A stretch of DNA of 64,000 bases, taken from positions 978,501 through 1,042,500 of the forward strand of contig NZ_CP016757.1 of assembly GCF_001701045.1 (NCBI RefSeq). The letters run 5' to 3'. This stretch comes from Cloacibacillus porcorum. Lineage in GTDB: Bacteria > Synergistota > Synergistia > Synergistales > Synergistaceae. Below the pieces are notes generated by a model that was given only the letters and a program-made list of their open reading frames with translations, had not been told where the DNA came from and did no database searches. The position numbers and the translations under genes are program-made. Numbering within the stretch: position 1 is the stretch's first letter; the number at the start of each line of letters is the position of its first letter. Below are positions 42,686 to 53,062 of this stretch, one piece after another.

Positions 42686-43729
42686 CTAAAGGTTCTGCCA
42701 GTCAAGGACGACCTTTCCCGACTGTCCTGAGTTCATCGCTGCGAAGCCCTTTTCAAAGTCCCGCACGTCGAAACGGTGGGTGATGACTTCGCTGATGTCA
42801 AGGCCGCTCTGCAGCATCGTCGTCATCTTGTACCAGGTCTCGTACATCTCACGTCCGTAGATGCCCTTTATCGTCAGGCCGTTGAAGATGACTTTGTCCC
42901 AGTCGATGACCGTGCCGGGCTTCACGAGGCCGAGCAGCGCGATCTTGCCGCTGTTGTGCATCACGTCGACCATGCCGGAGAAGGCCTGCGGGCTGCCTGA
43001 CATCTCCAGCCCGACGTCGAAGCCCTCCTTCATGCCGAGCTCGTGCATCACGTCGCGGAGGTCCTCCTTATCGGCGCGCACGGTGCGCGTAGCGCCGAGC
43101 TTTTTCGCGAGATCGAGGCGGTAATCGTTGAGGTCGCTGACGACTACGTTGCGCGCGCCGACGTGGCGGCAGATAGCGGCGGCCATCATGCCGATGGGTC
43201 CCGCGCCGGTGATGAGAACGTCCTCTCCAATGAGATCATACTGCAGCGCCGTATGGGTGGCGTTTCCGAGCGGGTCGAAGCAGGAGATGATATCGTCGGA
43301 GATATCGGGTGCGCAGCGCCAGACATTCGTCGTCGGTATTGAAAGGTACTGCGCGAAGGCGCCGTCACGGTTCACGCCGACACCGATCGTATGCGGGCAG
43401 TAGTGGCGGCGTCCGGCGAGACAGTTGCGGCACTCGCCGCAGACGATGTGTCCCTCGCCCGAGACGCGCTCGCCGACCTTCCAGCCGCGCACATGGCTGC
43501 CGAGTTCGACGATCTCTCCGACATATTCATGACCGATGGTCATCGGGGTCTTAATGGTCTTCTGCGACCACTCGTCCCAGTTATAGATGTGGAGATCCGT
43601 TCCGCATATCGACGTCTTTTTTATCTTTATCAGAACGTCGTTGGGGCCGGGCTGAGGAATATCGACCTCGCGCATCCACAGGCCGACCTCCGGTTTTTCT
43701 TTGACAAGAGCAAGCATCTTTCCCTTCAT
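42686..43729 (-). CDS. tdh: L-threonine 3-dehydrogenase
   Basis: A 347-residue zinc alcohol dehydrogenase family enzyme oxidising threonine to 2-amino-3-oxobutyrate with NAD. Catalytic zinc motif [13 protein letters not shown] and GHEYVGEI, structural-zinc [15 protein letters not shown], and the Rossmann [12 protein letters not shown]. The frame opens at a GTG at 43738, but that codon abuts the AGGAG site; ATG 43729, eight bases after it, is the better start. Kbl lies 69 bp downstream. Confidence 0.94.
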   Translation of the reverse strand: MKGKMLALVKEKPEVGLWMREVDIPQPGPNDVLIKIKKTSICGTDLHIYNWDEWSQKTIKTPMTIGHEYVGEIVELGSHVRGWKVGERVSGEGHIVCGECRNCLAGRRHYCPHTIGVGVNRDGAFAQYLSIPTTNVWRCAPDISDDIISCFDPLGNATHTALQYDLIGEDVLITGAGPIGMMAAAICRHVGARNVVVSDLNDYRLDLAKKLGATRTVRADKEDLRDVMHELGMKEGFDVGLEMSGSPQAFSGMVDVMHNSGKIALLGLVKPGTVIDWDKVIFNGLTIKGIYGREMYETWYKMTTMLQSGLDISEVITHRFDVRDFEKGFAAMNSGQSGKVVLDWQNL

Positions 43730-44069
43730 ATCTGTCACTCCTTCAAGCGTTTTCGCTGTTTACTGGTGAAACGGTATTATTAAAACCATTTAGCTGAGCG
43801 TAGTTATTGAATAGCTACTAATATACTCTAAGCGCCTGGAAATTTCAAATAGACAGAGCGATTCTATTATTGATTTATTGTAATAGATTAGTTATTGACG
43901 ACCGTGTGGGCATTGTCCGCTGGTTTTTATACGTTAGTTCTGAATCTGTGCTGGACAAATTTGCCATGTAAGTGTTATTATTTTACGTTGGCTAGAATAA
44001 TCGCCGGTTGAAAAATTCAATGGCGTAAAGTTTTCAGGAAGCACACTAAACCGAGAGGAACATTATAAA
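43730..44069. other. Divergent promoter region between tdh and typA
   Basis: About 340 AT-rich bases. A possible typA promoter is listed separately. No gene or clear operator for tdh is visible. Confidence 0.45.
43952..43981 (+). promoter_or_regulatory. Possible typA promoter
   Basis: TGGACA (43952-43957), 18-bp spacer, TATTAT (43976-43981). A moderate match only. Confidence 0.4.
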
Positions 44070-45962
44070 ATGCAGGACTCTTCAAAGATAAGAAATATCG
44101 CTATCATCGCTCATATCGACCATGGCAAGACAACGCTCATAGACGGTATCTTCAAAGCGGCACACCTCTTCCGCGAGAACCAGGTGATGGAGGAGCGCGT
44201 GATGGACGCCGGAAATCTCGAGCGCGAGCGCGGCATCACGATCAAGGCCAAGCACTGCACGGTCGAATGGGAAGGTTACAAGATAAATATAGTCGATACC
44301 CCGGGACACGCCGACTTTTCCGGAGAGGTGGAACGGGTTCTTTCGATGGTCGATTCCGTCCTGCTGCTTGTAGACGCGAACGAGGGGCCGATGCCGCAGA
44401 CGCGTTATGTCCTTATGCGCGCGCTTAAGCTGGGGCTAAAGCCGATCGTGATCGTCAACAAGGTTGACCGACCGAACGCCGAGCCCGACGCGGCGCTCGA
44501 CAAAACCTTCGACCTCTTTATAGAGCTCGGCGCCACGGAGGAGCAGTGCGATTTCGCGGTGCTCTACGGCTCCGGCCTCCAGGGCTGGTTTGTCGACGAC
44601 CTGAACAAACACGAGGACAATTCCAAGGCCGGTATGCAGGACCTCTTCAAGACGATCATTGAAAGAGTACCAGCGCCGAAGGCGGAGATGGACAAACCAT
44701 TCCTCATGCAGGTCTGCACCCTTTCGTGGAGCGAATACCTCGGACGTATCGGCTGCGGCAGGATACTGCAGGGGACCCTGCGCAAGGGTGACCGCATACT
44801 GCGCACCCACACGCGCTGGACGGATTACGACCAGACCAACTGGGAGGTCGTCTCCACCGATACCTCGACCTGCACGCACCTTTATGTCACGAACGGCCTT
44901 GACCGCGCCGAGGTAGAGGCGGTAGGCGCCGGCGACATCGTCTGGTTCACGGGACCGGCTAACATCGATCTCGGCGATACGATGAGCGCTCCGGAGATCG
45001 GCGATCAGGTCATTCCTCCGCTCGATATTGAGGAGCCGACCGTATCCATGTTCTTTATCGTAAATACCAGCCCCTTCGCGGGACAGGACGGCAACGCCAT
45101 CACGCTCCGTCAGCTCAAGGCGCGTATTGAGCGCGAGACCAAGACGGATCCGGCGCTGCGCATGGAGGACCTTGGCCGTCCTGACGGCGTTAAGGTCTCC
45201 GGCCGCGGCGAGCTGCATCTAGGGATACTCATAGAAGAGATCCGCCGCGAGGGATCGGAGGTCTGCGTTTCGCGTCCCGAGGTAATCGTGCAGCATGACG
45301 AAAAGGGGCGCACCCTCGAACCGATGGAGGAGGTTATCATCGACGTTCCCGAGGAGTATCAGGGCGTTGTCATCCAGAAGCTCGCGCAGCGTAAGGGCGA
45401 ACTTAAAAATATGGAAAACGGCGGCACGGGAGTGCTCCGCCTTGAATTTAGAATACCGACGCGCGGCCTCATCGGCTACCGAGGAGAATTTCTAACCGAT
45501 ACGCGTGGCCTCGGCATCCTCGCTTCGCGTTTTGTCGGTTACGGCGAATGGGTCGGAGAGATAAACGCGCGTTCGCGTGGTTCGCTCGTCAGCATGGACA
45601 GCGGGACCGCGACGAGCTACGCCCTGGATAACCTTCAGGAACGCGGGACGCTCTTCATTAAGCCGGGAGACGCGATATACAACGGACAGGTGGTTGGCGA
45701 GAGCTCGCGCGGCAAGGACATCCCCTGCAATCCCAGCAAGCGCAAGCAGCAGACGAACCACCGCTCCGCGACAAAAGATATGATGACGGTGCTCGACGTG
45801 CCGCGCACCATTACGGTAGATTCCGCGCTGGAGTGGATCAGCGACGACGAACTTGTCGAGGTGACGCCGCTCTCCGTGCGTATCCGCAAGACCATCCTTG
45901 ACGCGGACCAGCGCAAGAAGGCCCGTATGCAGGCCGGAATAAGCGATTCAGACGAGGATTAA
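44070..45962 (+). CDS. typA: Ribosome-associated GTPase TypA/BipA
   Basis: A 630-residue translational GTPase. G1 [10 protein letters not shown], switch [12 protein letters not shown]3 [15 protein letters not shown] and G4 NKVDRPNA are all present, followed by the EF-Tu-like domain II, EF-G-like domains ([11 protein letters not shown]) and the BipA-specific C-terminus ([23 protein letters not shown]). Full length. The GAGAGGA site precedes the ATG. Two bases before the DUF815 ATPase gene, so probably one operon. Confidence 0.95.
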   Translation: MQDSSKIRNIAIIAHIDHGKTTLIDGIFKAAHLFRENQVMEERVMDAGNLERERGITIKAKHCTVEWEGYKINIVDTPGHADFSGEVERVLSMVDSVLLLVDANEGPMPQTRYVLMRALKLGLKPIVIVNKVDRPNAEPDAALDKTFDLFIELGATEEQCDFAVLYGSGLQGWFVDDLNKHEDNSKAGMQDLFKTIIERVPAPKAEMDKPFLMQVCTLSWSEYLGRIGCGRILQGTLRKGDRILRTHTRWTDYDQTNWEVVSTDTSTCTHLYVTNGLDRAEVEAVGAGDIVWFTGPANIDLGDTMSAPEIGDQVIPPLDIEEPTVSMFFIVNTSPFAGQDGNAITLRQLKARIERETKTDPALRMEDLGRPDGVKVSGRGELHLGILIEEIRREGSEVCVSRPEVIVQHDEKGRTLEPMEEVIIDVPEEYQGVVIQKLAQRKGELKNMENGGTGVLRLEFRIPTRGLIGYRGEFLTDTRGLGILASRFVGYGEWVGEINARSRGSLVSMDSGTATSYALDNLQERGTLFIKPGDAIYNGQVVGESSRGKDIPCNPSKRKQQTNHRSATKDMMTVLDVPRTITVDSALEWISDDELVEVTPLSVRIRKTILDADQRKKARMQAGISDSDED

Positions 45963-45964
45963 AG

Positions 45965-47248
45965 ATGATAAGGGAGCTGATCCCCTACCGCGACTTTGAG
46001 CGCGACGAGGTATTTGCCTGTATCTCGGGGCTCATAAAGAGCGCGGGGCAGATAGACGAATCCTCTCTTGCGGAGAGCGCCTCGTGGTACTGCGACTGTG
46101 CCGCGAAGATGGCCGCCGCGGCGGAGAGGGCCGGCATCGCCGGTAACCTCTGGCAGACGTGGCTGGCGATGCTCGTCGCGGAAAACGAAAATCCCTTCTC
46201 GCTCGCGCATGAACGCCGCGGCCCGCTCTGCGGCACGATGCGTGAATTTGCAATGCGTGATTTCGAGACTCTCTTTGACTGCCTGCACTATGACCTGAGA
46301 TCGATTGAGGAAGAGCTTCGCCTTGGCGCGGCCGGCCTGCTTGACGATTTTGTGCCTATGACGGCCGGGCCTGTCTCCTTTGGGCGCACCGCGGGAGCCG
46401 TCATCGGCGAACTTGCCGCGGCGATGGCGGCGGCTGACTCGCCAGCCGGACTCTATGAGGCGGCCGTGTCCTTCTACCGCGAGCACGGCGTCGGCAAATT
46501 TGGCCTTTACAGCGGATTTCGTTGGGATGCGCACGCGCGCGAGATCGTTCCCGCGATACCGCTGGAGGATATCTCGCTCTCCGACCTCATCGGTTACGAA
46601 GAGCAGAAAAAGGCTGTCGTTGACAACACCACGGCCTTTCTCGACGGTCGCCCGGCTAACAATGTACTGCTCTATGGAGAGGGCGGAACCGGAAAATCCT
46701 CGACGATAAAGGCGCTGCTCAACGAGTACGCGCCGCGCGGCCTGCGTATGATCGAGGTCTACAAGCACCAGATAAACGACCTTGAGACGATCCTTGAAGA
46801 GATAAAACTGCGTAACTATAAGTTCATCCTCTTTATGGACGACCTCTCCTTCGAACAGTTTGAGGTCGAATACAAGTTCCTCAAAGCCTTTATCGAAGGC
46901 GGTATCGAAAAGCGTCCGGACAATGTGCTTATCTACGCCACCTCAAACCGCCGCCACCTGATGAAGGAGACCTGGGGCGACCGCCTTGACAAAGACGACG
47001 ATATGCATGAGTCGGAGACGATGCAGGAAAAGATGTCCCTTGTCGACCGCTTTGGTCTGCTTATACGCTATTTTTCACCGGAACAGAAGGAATACCTGCA
47101 CATCGTTCGCAGCCTTGCCGGGGAATACGGCGTGGAGATAAGCGACGAAGAGCTGGAACTGGGCGCGATACGCTGGGAGCTGAAACACGGAGGCTTCTCT
47201 GGCCGGAGCGCGCGCCAGTATGTGGAATTTCTCGCGGGGCAAAAATAA
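45965..47248 (+). CDS. DUF815-family AAA-like ATPase
   Basis: 427 residues. The N-terminal 190 residues are helical and unassigned. The ATPase domain starts with SDLIGYEEQKKAVVDNT (about residue 200), Walker A LYGEGGTGKSS, and FILFMDDLSFEQFE as the Walker B region, with sensor-like LIYATSNRRHLMKE. DUF815 proteins occur in many anaerobes without an assigned role. Co-transcription with typA suggests a housekeeping function, but this is inference. Confidence 0.85.
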   Translation: MIRELIPYRDFERDEVFACISGLIKSAGQIDESSLAESASWYCDCAAKMAAAAERAGIAGNLWQTWLAMLVAENENPFSLAHERRGPLCGTMREFAMRDFETLFDCLHYDLRSIEEELRLGAAGLLDDFVPMTAGPVSFGRTAGAVIGELAAAMAAADSPAGLYEAAVSFYREHGVGKFGLYSGFRWDAHAREIVPAIPLEDISLSDLIGYEEQKKAVVDNTTAFLDGRPANNVLLYGEGGTGKSSTIKALLNEYAPRGLRMIEVYKHQINDLETILEEIKLRNYKFILFMDDLSFEQFEVEYKFLKAFIEGGIEKRPDNVLIYATSNRRHLMKETWGDRLDKDDDMHESETMQEKMSLVDRFGLLIRYFSPEQKEYLHIVRSLAGEYGVEISDEELELGAIRWELKHGGFSGRSARQYVEFLAGQK

Positions 47249-47254
47249 AATCTT

Positions 47255-48727
47255 TTAAAGTCGTTCTATATCATTAGCCATTTGGGGCAGCCGCAGTTCG
47301 GCTGCCTCTGTTATTCCCAGCTGAAGCAGCGCCGTCTGAGCCGCGAAGAAGGTCGCGGTCATGACCTCCGAGAGATGGCGCGAAAAATCCCGCCGCCGCC
47401 CCTCGCGCAGGCTCTTCTGCATACTCGCGGAGCTCCGCGGAAAATCATAAATATCAAGATCCTTAAACTCTATCAGTCTTAATGGATAAAGCCATACCAG
47501 CCGTCCGGCGATCTGAGAATAAATTTCCTTTATCACGGTATTCTTTGAAGTTTTACATATAACGTTGATCGTCACGCCCAAAGTCAGAAACTCTTTACCT
47601 CGCTTGGCGTCATCCTCAATAGCCTCTGAGATACCGTTTATATCCTCCTCCGAGAAGAAACAAAAGGCCTCGTAAGAGACATTTTCTATTGTGAGCGCCA
47701 GAATATGCAGGAGCCGGAGGCCGAAGATAAATCGGCTTTTAAACATGCCGACGTCAATCTTCACGGTGTGGCGCGCCCTTTCGACCCCATATATCCTCGT
47801 GCCCTTTCTGTTGATCGTCTCCGTAACGCCGATGCCGTTCAAAAGCTTGATCGTCCGGCGAACCGTTATCTCGGATACGCCAAGAGATGCCGCGAGGTCT
47901 GGGACCGGCGGCAGCCAGCGGCCGGGGAACTTTCCCGTATTGATCCTGTAAAGCAGATCGACGGCGGCTGAATAGAGATACTGCTCCTGCTCCACATAGA
48001 CCTGCCAGCGAAACGGTATCTTGCCGGTCGCGTTTTCCAGTCCGGCGGATTTGAGATATGCGTTCATATCTTCCCCGTATAACGCGGCAAGTTTCTGGAA
48101 CAGCTCGCCGCACCTTCCCCGGTCCGCCGCGCCTACCGCCTCGGCGATGTCGTAAAAGAGCTTTAACGGCAGGTGTTCCGTCCACGGATGTTCGCGGTTC
48201 ATCAAATGAAAGTGCCGGTCGCCTCCTGAAAACGCGGCGAAGACAAAATTATCGAGCTCACAAAAAAGATGCAGCAGCACCGGATTGCCGAGCTGTTTTA
48301 TGAAAAAGACGGTAAAATCAAAGATTGCCCCAGAATTGTTATTTTCAATCTCCGCGATGATCAGGTCCAGCTTTTCGAACCCCTCGGAATCAACGTAGCG
48401 TGCGCCGCTCGTCAGAATGGGGGGGAGAAAATAACTCATCCCGTCATACATATCGATGACGCCGCTGATGCGGTCGTATAGTTCGCTTCTGTTCGCACCG
48501 CATCGCCCGTCCCAGCTGACGGTCGCCGTCCTGCCGGGCGAGAGCTCTATGTAACCGTCATTTTTCAAGGACTGCAAAGCTTTTCTTGCCGTACTAAATG
48601 AAACATTGAATGTCTCCGCTATCTCCAGCGCCGCAGGCAGCGGTTCTCCCTTTTGATATTGACCGCTTTCGATCTGTGCGCGGTAAAATCTGTAAATTAG
48701 CCTATACAGTCCCTGGGTGTCGCTCAT
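47255..48727 (-). CDS. GntR-family regulator with two winged-helix domains
   Basis: 490 residues. A first GntR-type winged helix is in about residues 5-75 (GEPLPAALEIAETFNVSF, STARKALQSLKNDGYIEL). A second one is in about 255-325 (WLPPVPDLAASLGVSE, ITVRRTIKLLNGIGV). Each is followed by an alpha-helical region of about 170 residues. Single GntR proteins have only one HTH, so this is an internal duplication or fusion. The frame opens at 48763; ATG 48727 with an AAGGGG site is preferred. Convergent with the DUF815 gene; the small gene at 48920 is divergent. Target and ligand unknown. Confidence 0.8.
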   Translation of the reverse strand: MSDTQGLYRLIYRFYRAQIESGQYQKGEPLPAALEIAETFNVSFSTARKALQSLKNDGYIELSPGRTATVSWDGRCGANRSELYDRISGVIDMYDGMSYFLPPILTSGARYVDSEGFEKLDLIIAEIENNNSGAIFDFTVFFIKQLGNPVLLHLFCELDNFVFAAFSGGDRHFHLMNREHPWTEHLPLKLFYDIAEAVGAADRGRCGELFQKLAALYGEDMNAYLKSAGLENATGKIPFRWQVYVEQEQYLYSAAVDLLYRINTGKFPGRWLPPVPDLAASLGVSEITVRRTIKLLNGIGVTETINRKGTRIYGVERARHTVKIDVGMFKSRFIFGLRLLHILALTIENVSYEAFCFFSEEDINGISEAIEDDAKRGKEFLTLGVTINVICKTSKNTVIKEIYSQIAGRLVWLYPLRLIEFKDLDIYDFPRSSASMQKSLREGRRRDFSRHLSEVMTATFFAAQTALLQLGITEAAELRLPQMANDIERL

Positions 48728-48919
48728 ATCGCCCCTTCTTTCGTCGTATACATAGTTTACCATAACGTTTTTGAAAAATTATAAATTAGCTGTACTTGAT
48801 AAAAAAGAGATATGTATGATAATATAATAGCTGTATTTGTAAATTAAGTATTGTGTTTGAAAAAATGGATTAGCAAAATTACTGGAAAAAAAATAGTAGT
48901 AATGGGGGAATATCGAATC

Positions 48920-49225
48920 ATGATAAATACGTTGAAAATAAAAACAAACAATCATTCAGATATCCTTGAATCAGTAAAAAAACTTGCAGCAGCTTCAAAG
49001 CAGCCCCTCGTTGTCATCAACGGCAACGGCGACGTGCTTTCAGTAAATGAGCTTGGAGAGGAGGCCCTTAAAAAGAAGGGGCGCTCGCTGATGGTGCGAA
49101 AGTTCTTTTCTTTTTTTAATCCCGTGTGGTATCTTGCCTACAACAACAATTTTTATGAGATAGAAAGCATCGCTGATTTTCGTACTAAAGACGGCACTCT
49201 GCATATCTGCCGGATACGTACCTGA
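48920..49225 (+). CDS. Hypothetical small protein
   Basis: 101 residues in an AT-rich region. It contains a PAS-like opening (PLVVINGNGDVLSVNELGEE) and an aromatic-rich middle (FFSFFNPVWYLAYNNNFYE), ending HICRIRT. The ATG at 48920 has a GGGGGAA site nine bases upstream; the frame also runs 23 codons further back. Divergent from the double-HTH regulator, which may control it. Not recognised; a small sensor-type domain is one possibility. Confidence 0.55.
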   Translation: MINTLKIKTNNHSDILESVKKLAAASKQPLVVINGNGDVLSVNELGEEALKKKGRSLMVRKFFSFFNPVWYLAYNNNFYEIESIADFRTKDGTLHICRIRT

Positions 49226-49472
49226 AAGCGCCGTTGGCGCGCTATTCGTAAACGCAATAAAATATGAACTATAGATTGGGTCAAAGTTTATAATTTTAGT
49301 TTCGATTATTACTGGTTAATTTAAAAATAATAGTTGATAACGCTGATATATCTGTATAAAAATAGAAGTTTCCCTCTTTTCAAAGTTCAGAAAAGATGTT
49401 AAACTTACCTCATCAAGATTAAAAATAAACAAATAAACCCTAGTGGTTCAATAATCATGAGGAGGAAAAGAA

Positions 49473-50666
49473 ATGCTCAGCACACAGCAGATTATCGACA
49501 AGACAAACAAACTCGGCGCACACAACTATCACCCCAAAGATGTCGTCATTGTTGAGGGAGAGGGCGTAATCGTACGCGACCCCGAGGGACGCGAGTATTT
49601 TGACATGCTCTCGGCCTATTCGGCCCTTAACTTCGGACACCGTCACCCCGAGATCGTGGCCGCCGCAAAAGACCAGCTCGACAAGGTGACGCTCACATCC
49701 CGCGCCTTCCACAACGCCGTTCTCTGCGACTTCTATGAGAAACTCTGCGAACTGACGGGCAAAGAGATGATTCTCCCTATGAATACCGGCGCGGAGGCCG
49801 TCGAGACGGCTCTTAAGACCGCCCGCCGCTGGGGTGCCGAGGTCAAGGGCGTCGAAAACGGCAAACAGGAGATTATCGTCTGTGAGAACAACTTCCACGG
49901 GCGCACGATCGCCATTGTCAGCTTTTCCACCGACCCTGACGCTCGCATTAACTACGGCCCCTACTGCGACGGCTTCAAGATAATCAAATACGGCGACGCC
50001 AAAGCTCTGGAAGAGGCGATCACGCCTAACACCGTAGCCTTCATGGCGGAGCCGATACAGGGAGAGGCTGGGATCATCACGCCTCCCAAAGGATACCTCA
50101 AAGAGGTGCGCGATATCTGCACGAAGCACAATATCCTCTTTATCGCCGACGAGGTCCAGACTGGTTTTGCGCGCACCGGAAGAATGTTTGCCTGCAACTT
50201 TGAAGATGTCGAGCCCGACATTTTCATCCTCGGTAAAGCTCTTGGCGGCGGCGTAATGCCGATATCGGCGGTCGCGGCCAACAAGGACGTCCTTGGCGTA
50301 TTCACCCCCGGGACTCACGGCTCGACCTTCGGCGGCAACCCACTCGCCTGCGCGGTTTCGATAAAGGCGATGGAGATACTCGTAAGAGACGATTATTCAA
50401 AGCAGGCGGAAGAGAAGGGCAACTACTTCATGCAGAAGCTCCGCGAGATAGACAACCCCGAGATCATCGACGTCCGCGGCTCCGGCCTTCTTATCGGTGT
50501 TGAGTTCTCCGTACCCGCGGCCGCCTATGTGAAGAAGCTCATCGCCAACGGCGTACTGGCGAAGGAGACCCACGAGCGCACGATCCGCTTCGCGCCGCCG
50601 ATCGTCATCACCTACGAGCAGATCGACAAGGCCGTAGAGGGCATCAAAAAGGCTTTCGCGAAATAA
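49473..50666 (+). CDS. rocD: Ornithine--oxo-acid aminotransferase
   Basis: A 397-residue class-III PLP aminotransferase that converts ornithine to glutamate semialdehyde (P5C). Motifs: LGAHNYHPKDVVIVEGEG at the N-terminus (ornithine aminotransferase type), NTGAEAVETALKTARRW, FIADEVQTGFARTGR and the PLP lysine in LGKALGGGVMPISA. Strong GAGGAGG site. Upstream 250 bp are AT-rich and presumably hold the promoter. The downstream proC-like gene could reduce the product to proline. Confidence 0.93.
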   Translation: MLSTQQIIDKTNKLGAHNYHPKDVVIVEGEGVIVRDPEGREYFDMLSAYSALNFGHRHPEIVAAAKDQLDKVTLTSRAFHNAVLCDFYEKLCELTGKEMILPMNTGAEAVETALKTARRWGAEVKGVENGKQEIIVCENNFHGRTIAIVSFSTDPDARINYGPYCDGFKIIKYGDAKALEEAITPNTVAFMAEPIQGEAGIITPPKGYLKEVRDICTKHNILFIADEVQTGFARTGRMFACNFEDVEPDIFILGKALGGGVMPISAVAANKDVLGVFTPGTHGSTFGGNPLACAVSIKAMEILVRDDYSKQAEEKGNYFMQKLREIDNPEIIDVRGSGLLIGVEFSVPAAAYVKKLIANGVLAKETHERTIRFAPPIVITYEQIDKAVEGIKKAFAK

Positions 50667-50706
50667 CGGGTAAAACAGCTATATATCCTGTATAAAATGT
50701 CGGCAG

Positions 50707-50734
50707 AGGACCCCCCTTATGGGAGGTCCTTTGT
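50707..50734 (+). terminator. Terminator of rocD
   Basis: AGGACCCCCC / GGGAGGTCCT stem with a TTAT loop, followed by TTGTTTTG. Confidence 0.8.
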
Positions 50735-50793
50735 TTTGTCCGCCGCGGGTGCTACAATTAGTTACCAATTTTAAACAACGGATGGTGGACTTC

Positions 50794-51597
50794 ATGACGG
50801 CAGCTTTGACACTTGGATTTATCGGTACCGGCGGCATAACCTCTTTTATCTTGCGCGGACTTTGCTCCGCGCCGGAATTTACGGGGAAGATCGTCCTTTC
50901 GGTACATAAAAACCGCGGGAAGGCGGAGGCGCTTAAGGCGCAGTTTCCGGAGCGGATAACGATATCCTGCTCCAATCAGGAGGTAGCCGACGCCTCGGAT
51001 GTCGTATTTATCGCGGTGCTTCCGCAGCAGCACAAAGCTGTGGCGGCGGCAGTAAATTTCAAACCCGAACATCGTGTCGTCCATATCACCGGAGGCGTGA
51101 AGCTGGCGGATTCTCTTGCGCTCTACTCCCCCGCGATGAGCGCGGTGCGCGCGATCCCGCTGCCCTTTGCCGCGAGGAGGATGGGGCCGGTGCTCTTTTA
51201 CGGCAAAGACCCGGTCAGCCGTGAGCTGCTGGCGATGCTTGGCTCTATCGTTGAGGTGCAGACGGAGAGTGAGCTTGAGGTGCTGGGTCCTGTCACCGGG
51301 ATGATGGTTCCCTATTACGCGCTGATCGCCGAATATGTAAAGTGGGGGATGGCAAAGGGGCTTTCCTTCCGCACGGCGCTTGACTATGCCGGTTACATGA
51401 ACGAAGCGCTCTCATCTTTCATGCGTACCGACTGCGGGGAGGATATAGAAGCCTTCCTGGTCGACAACTCGACCCCGGGCGGCGTCAACGAACTTGGCCT
51501 GCGGCTGCTCCGCGAGGGCGACGCCTACTCTCCCTGGTCGAAGACGCTTGACGCGCTCTACATACGCTACAATTCAATGGGTAAAAATAAAGACTAA
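50794..51597 (+). CDS. proC: Pyrroline-5-carboxylate reductase-like protein
   Basis: 267 residues. N-terminal Rossmann motif LGFIGTGGITSFIL, mid-region IAVLPQQHKAV, HITGGVKLADSL, and the C-terminal ProC signature region with DNSTPGGVNELGLRLL. Length fits ProC. Likely NAD(P)H-dependent reduction of P5C to proline, matching the upstream ornithine aminotransferase. Several N-terminal starts are possible; ATG 50794 has the best spacing from GGTGGA. The usual VMPN-type segment is altered (VRAIPLPFAARR), so a related imino-acid substrate is possible. Confidence 0.78.
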   Translation: MTAALTLGFIGTGGITSFILRGLCSAPEFTGKIVLSVHKNRGKAEALKAQFPERITISCSNQEVADASDVVFIAVLPQQHKAVAAAVNFKPEHRVVHITGGVKLADSLALYSPAMSAVRAIPLPFAARRMGPVLFYGKDPVSRELLAMLGSIVEVQTESELEVLGPVTGMMVPYYALIAEYVKWGMAKGLSFRTALDYAGYMNEALSSFMRTDCGEDIEAFLVDNSTPGGVNELGLRLLREGDAYSPWSKTLDALYIRYNSMGKNKD

Positions 51598-51610
51598 GAG
51601 GGGCATGGCC

Positions 51611-51643
51611 TTGAACGAGGCTGGTTTGCCGGGCCTCGTTCAA
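51611..51643 (+). terminator. Hairpin after the proC-like gene
   Basis: TTGAACGAGGC pairs perfectly with GCCTCGTTCAA around an 11-nt loop. There is no T-run, so termination is uncertain. Confidence 0.5.
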
Positions 51644-51779
51644 GTGAGGTGTATTGAAGATAAAAATCAGAACAACAGGCGGCGAAGCTGACGGACGGAC
51701 GCTTTGAGGACTAGACTGTCGGCGACGGTCGCGGCAGGCTATATAATAACGTAAGAAAACTGCAGAACGCTGTCAATAA

Positions 51780-51814
51780 CAAGTGAGCGCGGCCTTTACC
51801 GCCGACGCTCACTT
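51780..51814 (-). terminator. Hairpin after the preA-like gene
   Basis: CAAGTGAGCG / CGCTCACTTG with an inner GGC/GCC pair. It lies about 25 bp past the stop of the minus-strand gene; the T-run is poor. Confidence 0.5.
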
Positions 51815-51838
51815 GATCTTTGATCATGGCCGTACCGT

Positions 51839-53062
51839 TTAAACGTGAACTCCGACTGGGGTCAGCGCCTCGCTGGGGCATAGTCCGTAGCAGAGGCCGC
51901 AGCCCGTACATTTATCCAAATCAATGGAGATGCCGCCGCGCGAGAGCGAGATTGCCTGATAGCCTGCGTCGCGGCAGCTGACGGCGCATCTGCCGCAGCA
52001 GCTGCATTTTATAAGGTCGAGACTTGGCTTGAAGAGGCGGCCGCGGTCAATGTCTGCGTGGTGAACGATGCTGCCGAGCGCTTTGCCGCGGAAGGCCTCG
52101 ATATCTTCAAACCCCATGCGTTCCATGTAGGCTGAGAGGCCGCTGCACAGACCGCCGATGATGCCGTAGCCGTGCTCCATGACAGCAGAACAAATCTGCA
52201 GCGTCGAGGCTCCCGCGAGGATGAACTCGGCGGCGTCATGCCAGTCGTAGATCCCGCCGCTGCCTGATATCGGTATCTTCACGGCGCGCGCGATCTCCAG
52301 CACAGAGCGCAGCGCGATCGGTTTTATCATGTGTCCCGAGAGCCCGCCAGCGGTGCCTACGCCGCCTACGTTTAGGCGCGGGCGGAAGTTCTCAAGATCT
52401 ATCCCCGGCATCGAGCTGACGGTGTTTATAGCGCAGACCGCATCCGCCCCGTGCTCCTCCGAGAGCGCCGCGGCGTAGACGATGTCCGAAAGCACCGTGA
52501 GCTTCGTGATGAGCGGCAGCTTTGTCGCCTCTTTTACCCAGCCGAGTATCTCTTTGATCTTCGCCGGGTTGCCGCCGATGCTTACGCCGCTGCCGATCTC
52601 GCTGCATCCGTGAGGGCAGGAGAAGTTGAGTTCGATGGCGTCCGCTCCCGCAAGCTCGCAGTCGGCCGCCGCGCGCTGCCATTTTTCCTTTATCGGCGCG
52701 TGCCCGTAAAGGATGCTCGCGATGACGGCGCGGTCAGGCCAGCGTTTTTTCAAAAAAGAGATATCTTCGCAGGATTCTTCGTTTGTCTTCTGCGAGGTCA
52801 ATTCAATGTTCATATATCCGAATACTGCGTTTTTGAACTCTCCGCCCATGCCGCGGATAGGGAAGATACGCGGAGATACGTCCCTGATCTCGTCTCCCTC
52901 GGCGCCGGTGTACTGGGTCAGCGTTTTGATCACCGCGCCGCCCCAGCCCGCCTGAAAGGCGCGGTCGATCATCTCCCGGTCGCGCGCGGGGGGCGCAGAG
53001 GCTAACATAAAGGGATTGGGCATTTCGATGCCGAGGAAGTTTGTGCGAAGATTTTCTCTCAT
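51839..53062 (-). CDS. Dihydropyrimidine dehydrogenase PreA-like Fe-S flavoprotein
   Basis: 407 residues. An FMN-binding dihydroorotate-dehydrogenase-like barrel (about 1-325; NFLGIEMPNPFMLASAPP, LNFSCPHG, SGSGGIYDWHDA) fused to a C-terminal 2[4Fe-4S] ferredoxin (CSCCGRCAVSCRDAG and CTGCGLCYGLCPSEAL). This is the PreA architecture of NAD-dependent dihydropyrimidine dehydrogenase, which acts on dihydrouracil and dihydrothymine with PreT. No preT or hydantoinase gene is next to it, so the partner and substrate are uncertain. Weak ribosome site; own gene. Confidence 0.85.
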   Translation of the reverse strand: MRENLRTNFLGIEMPNPFMLASAPPARDREMIDRAFQAGWGGAVIKTLTQYTGAEGDEIRDVSPRIFPIRGMGGEFKNAVFGYMNIELTSQKTNEESCEDISFLKKRWPDRAVIASILYGHAPIKEKWQRAAADCELAGADAIELNFSCPHGCSEIGSGVSIGGNPAKIKEILGWVKEATKLPLITKLTVLSDIVYAAALSEEHGADAVCAINTVSSMPGIDLENFRPRLNVGGVGTAGGLSGHMIKPIALRSVLEIARAVKIPISGSGGIYDWHDAAEFILAGASTLQICSAVMEHGYGIIGGLCSGLSAYMERMGFEDIEAFRGKALGSIVHHADIDRGRLFKPSLDLIKCSCCGRCAVSCRDAGYQAISLSRGGISIDLDKCTGCGLCYGLCPSEALTPVGVHV

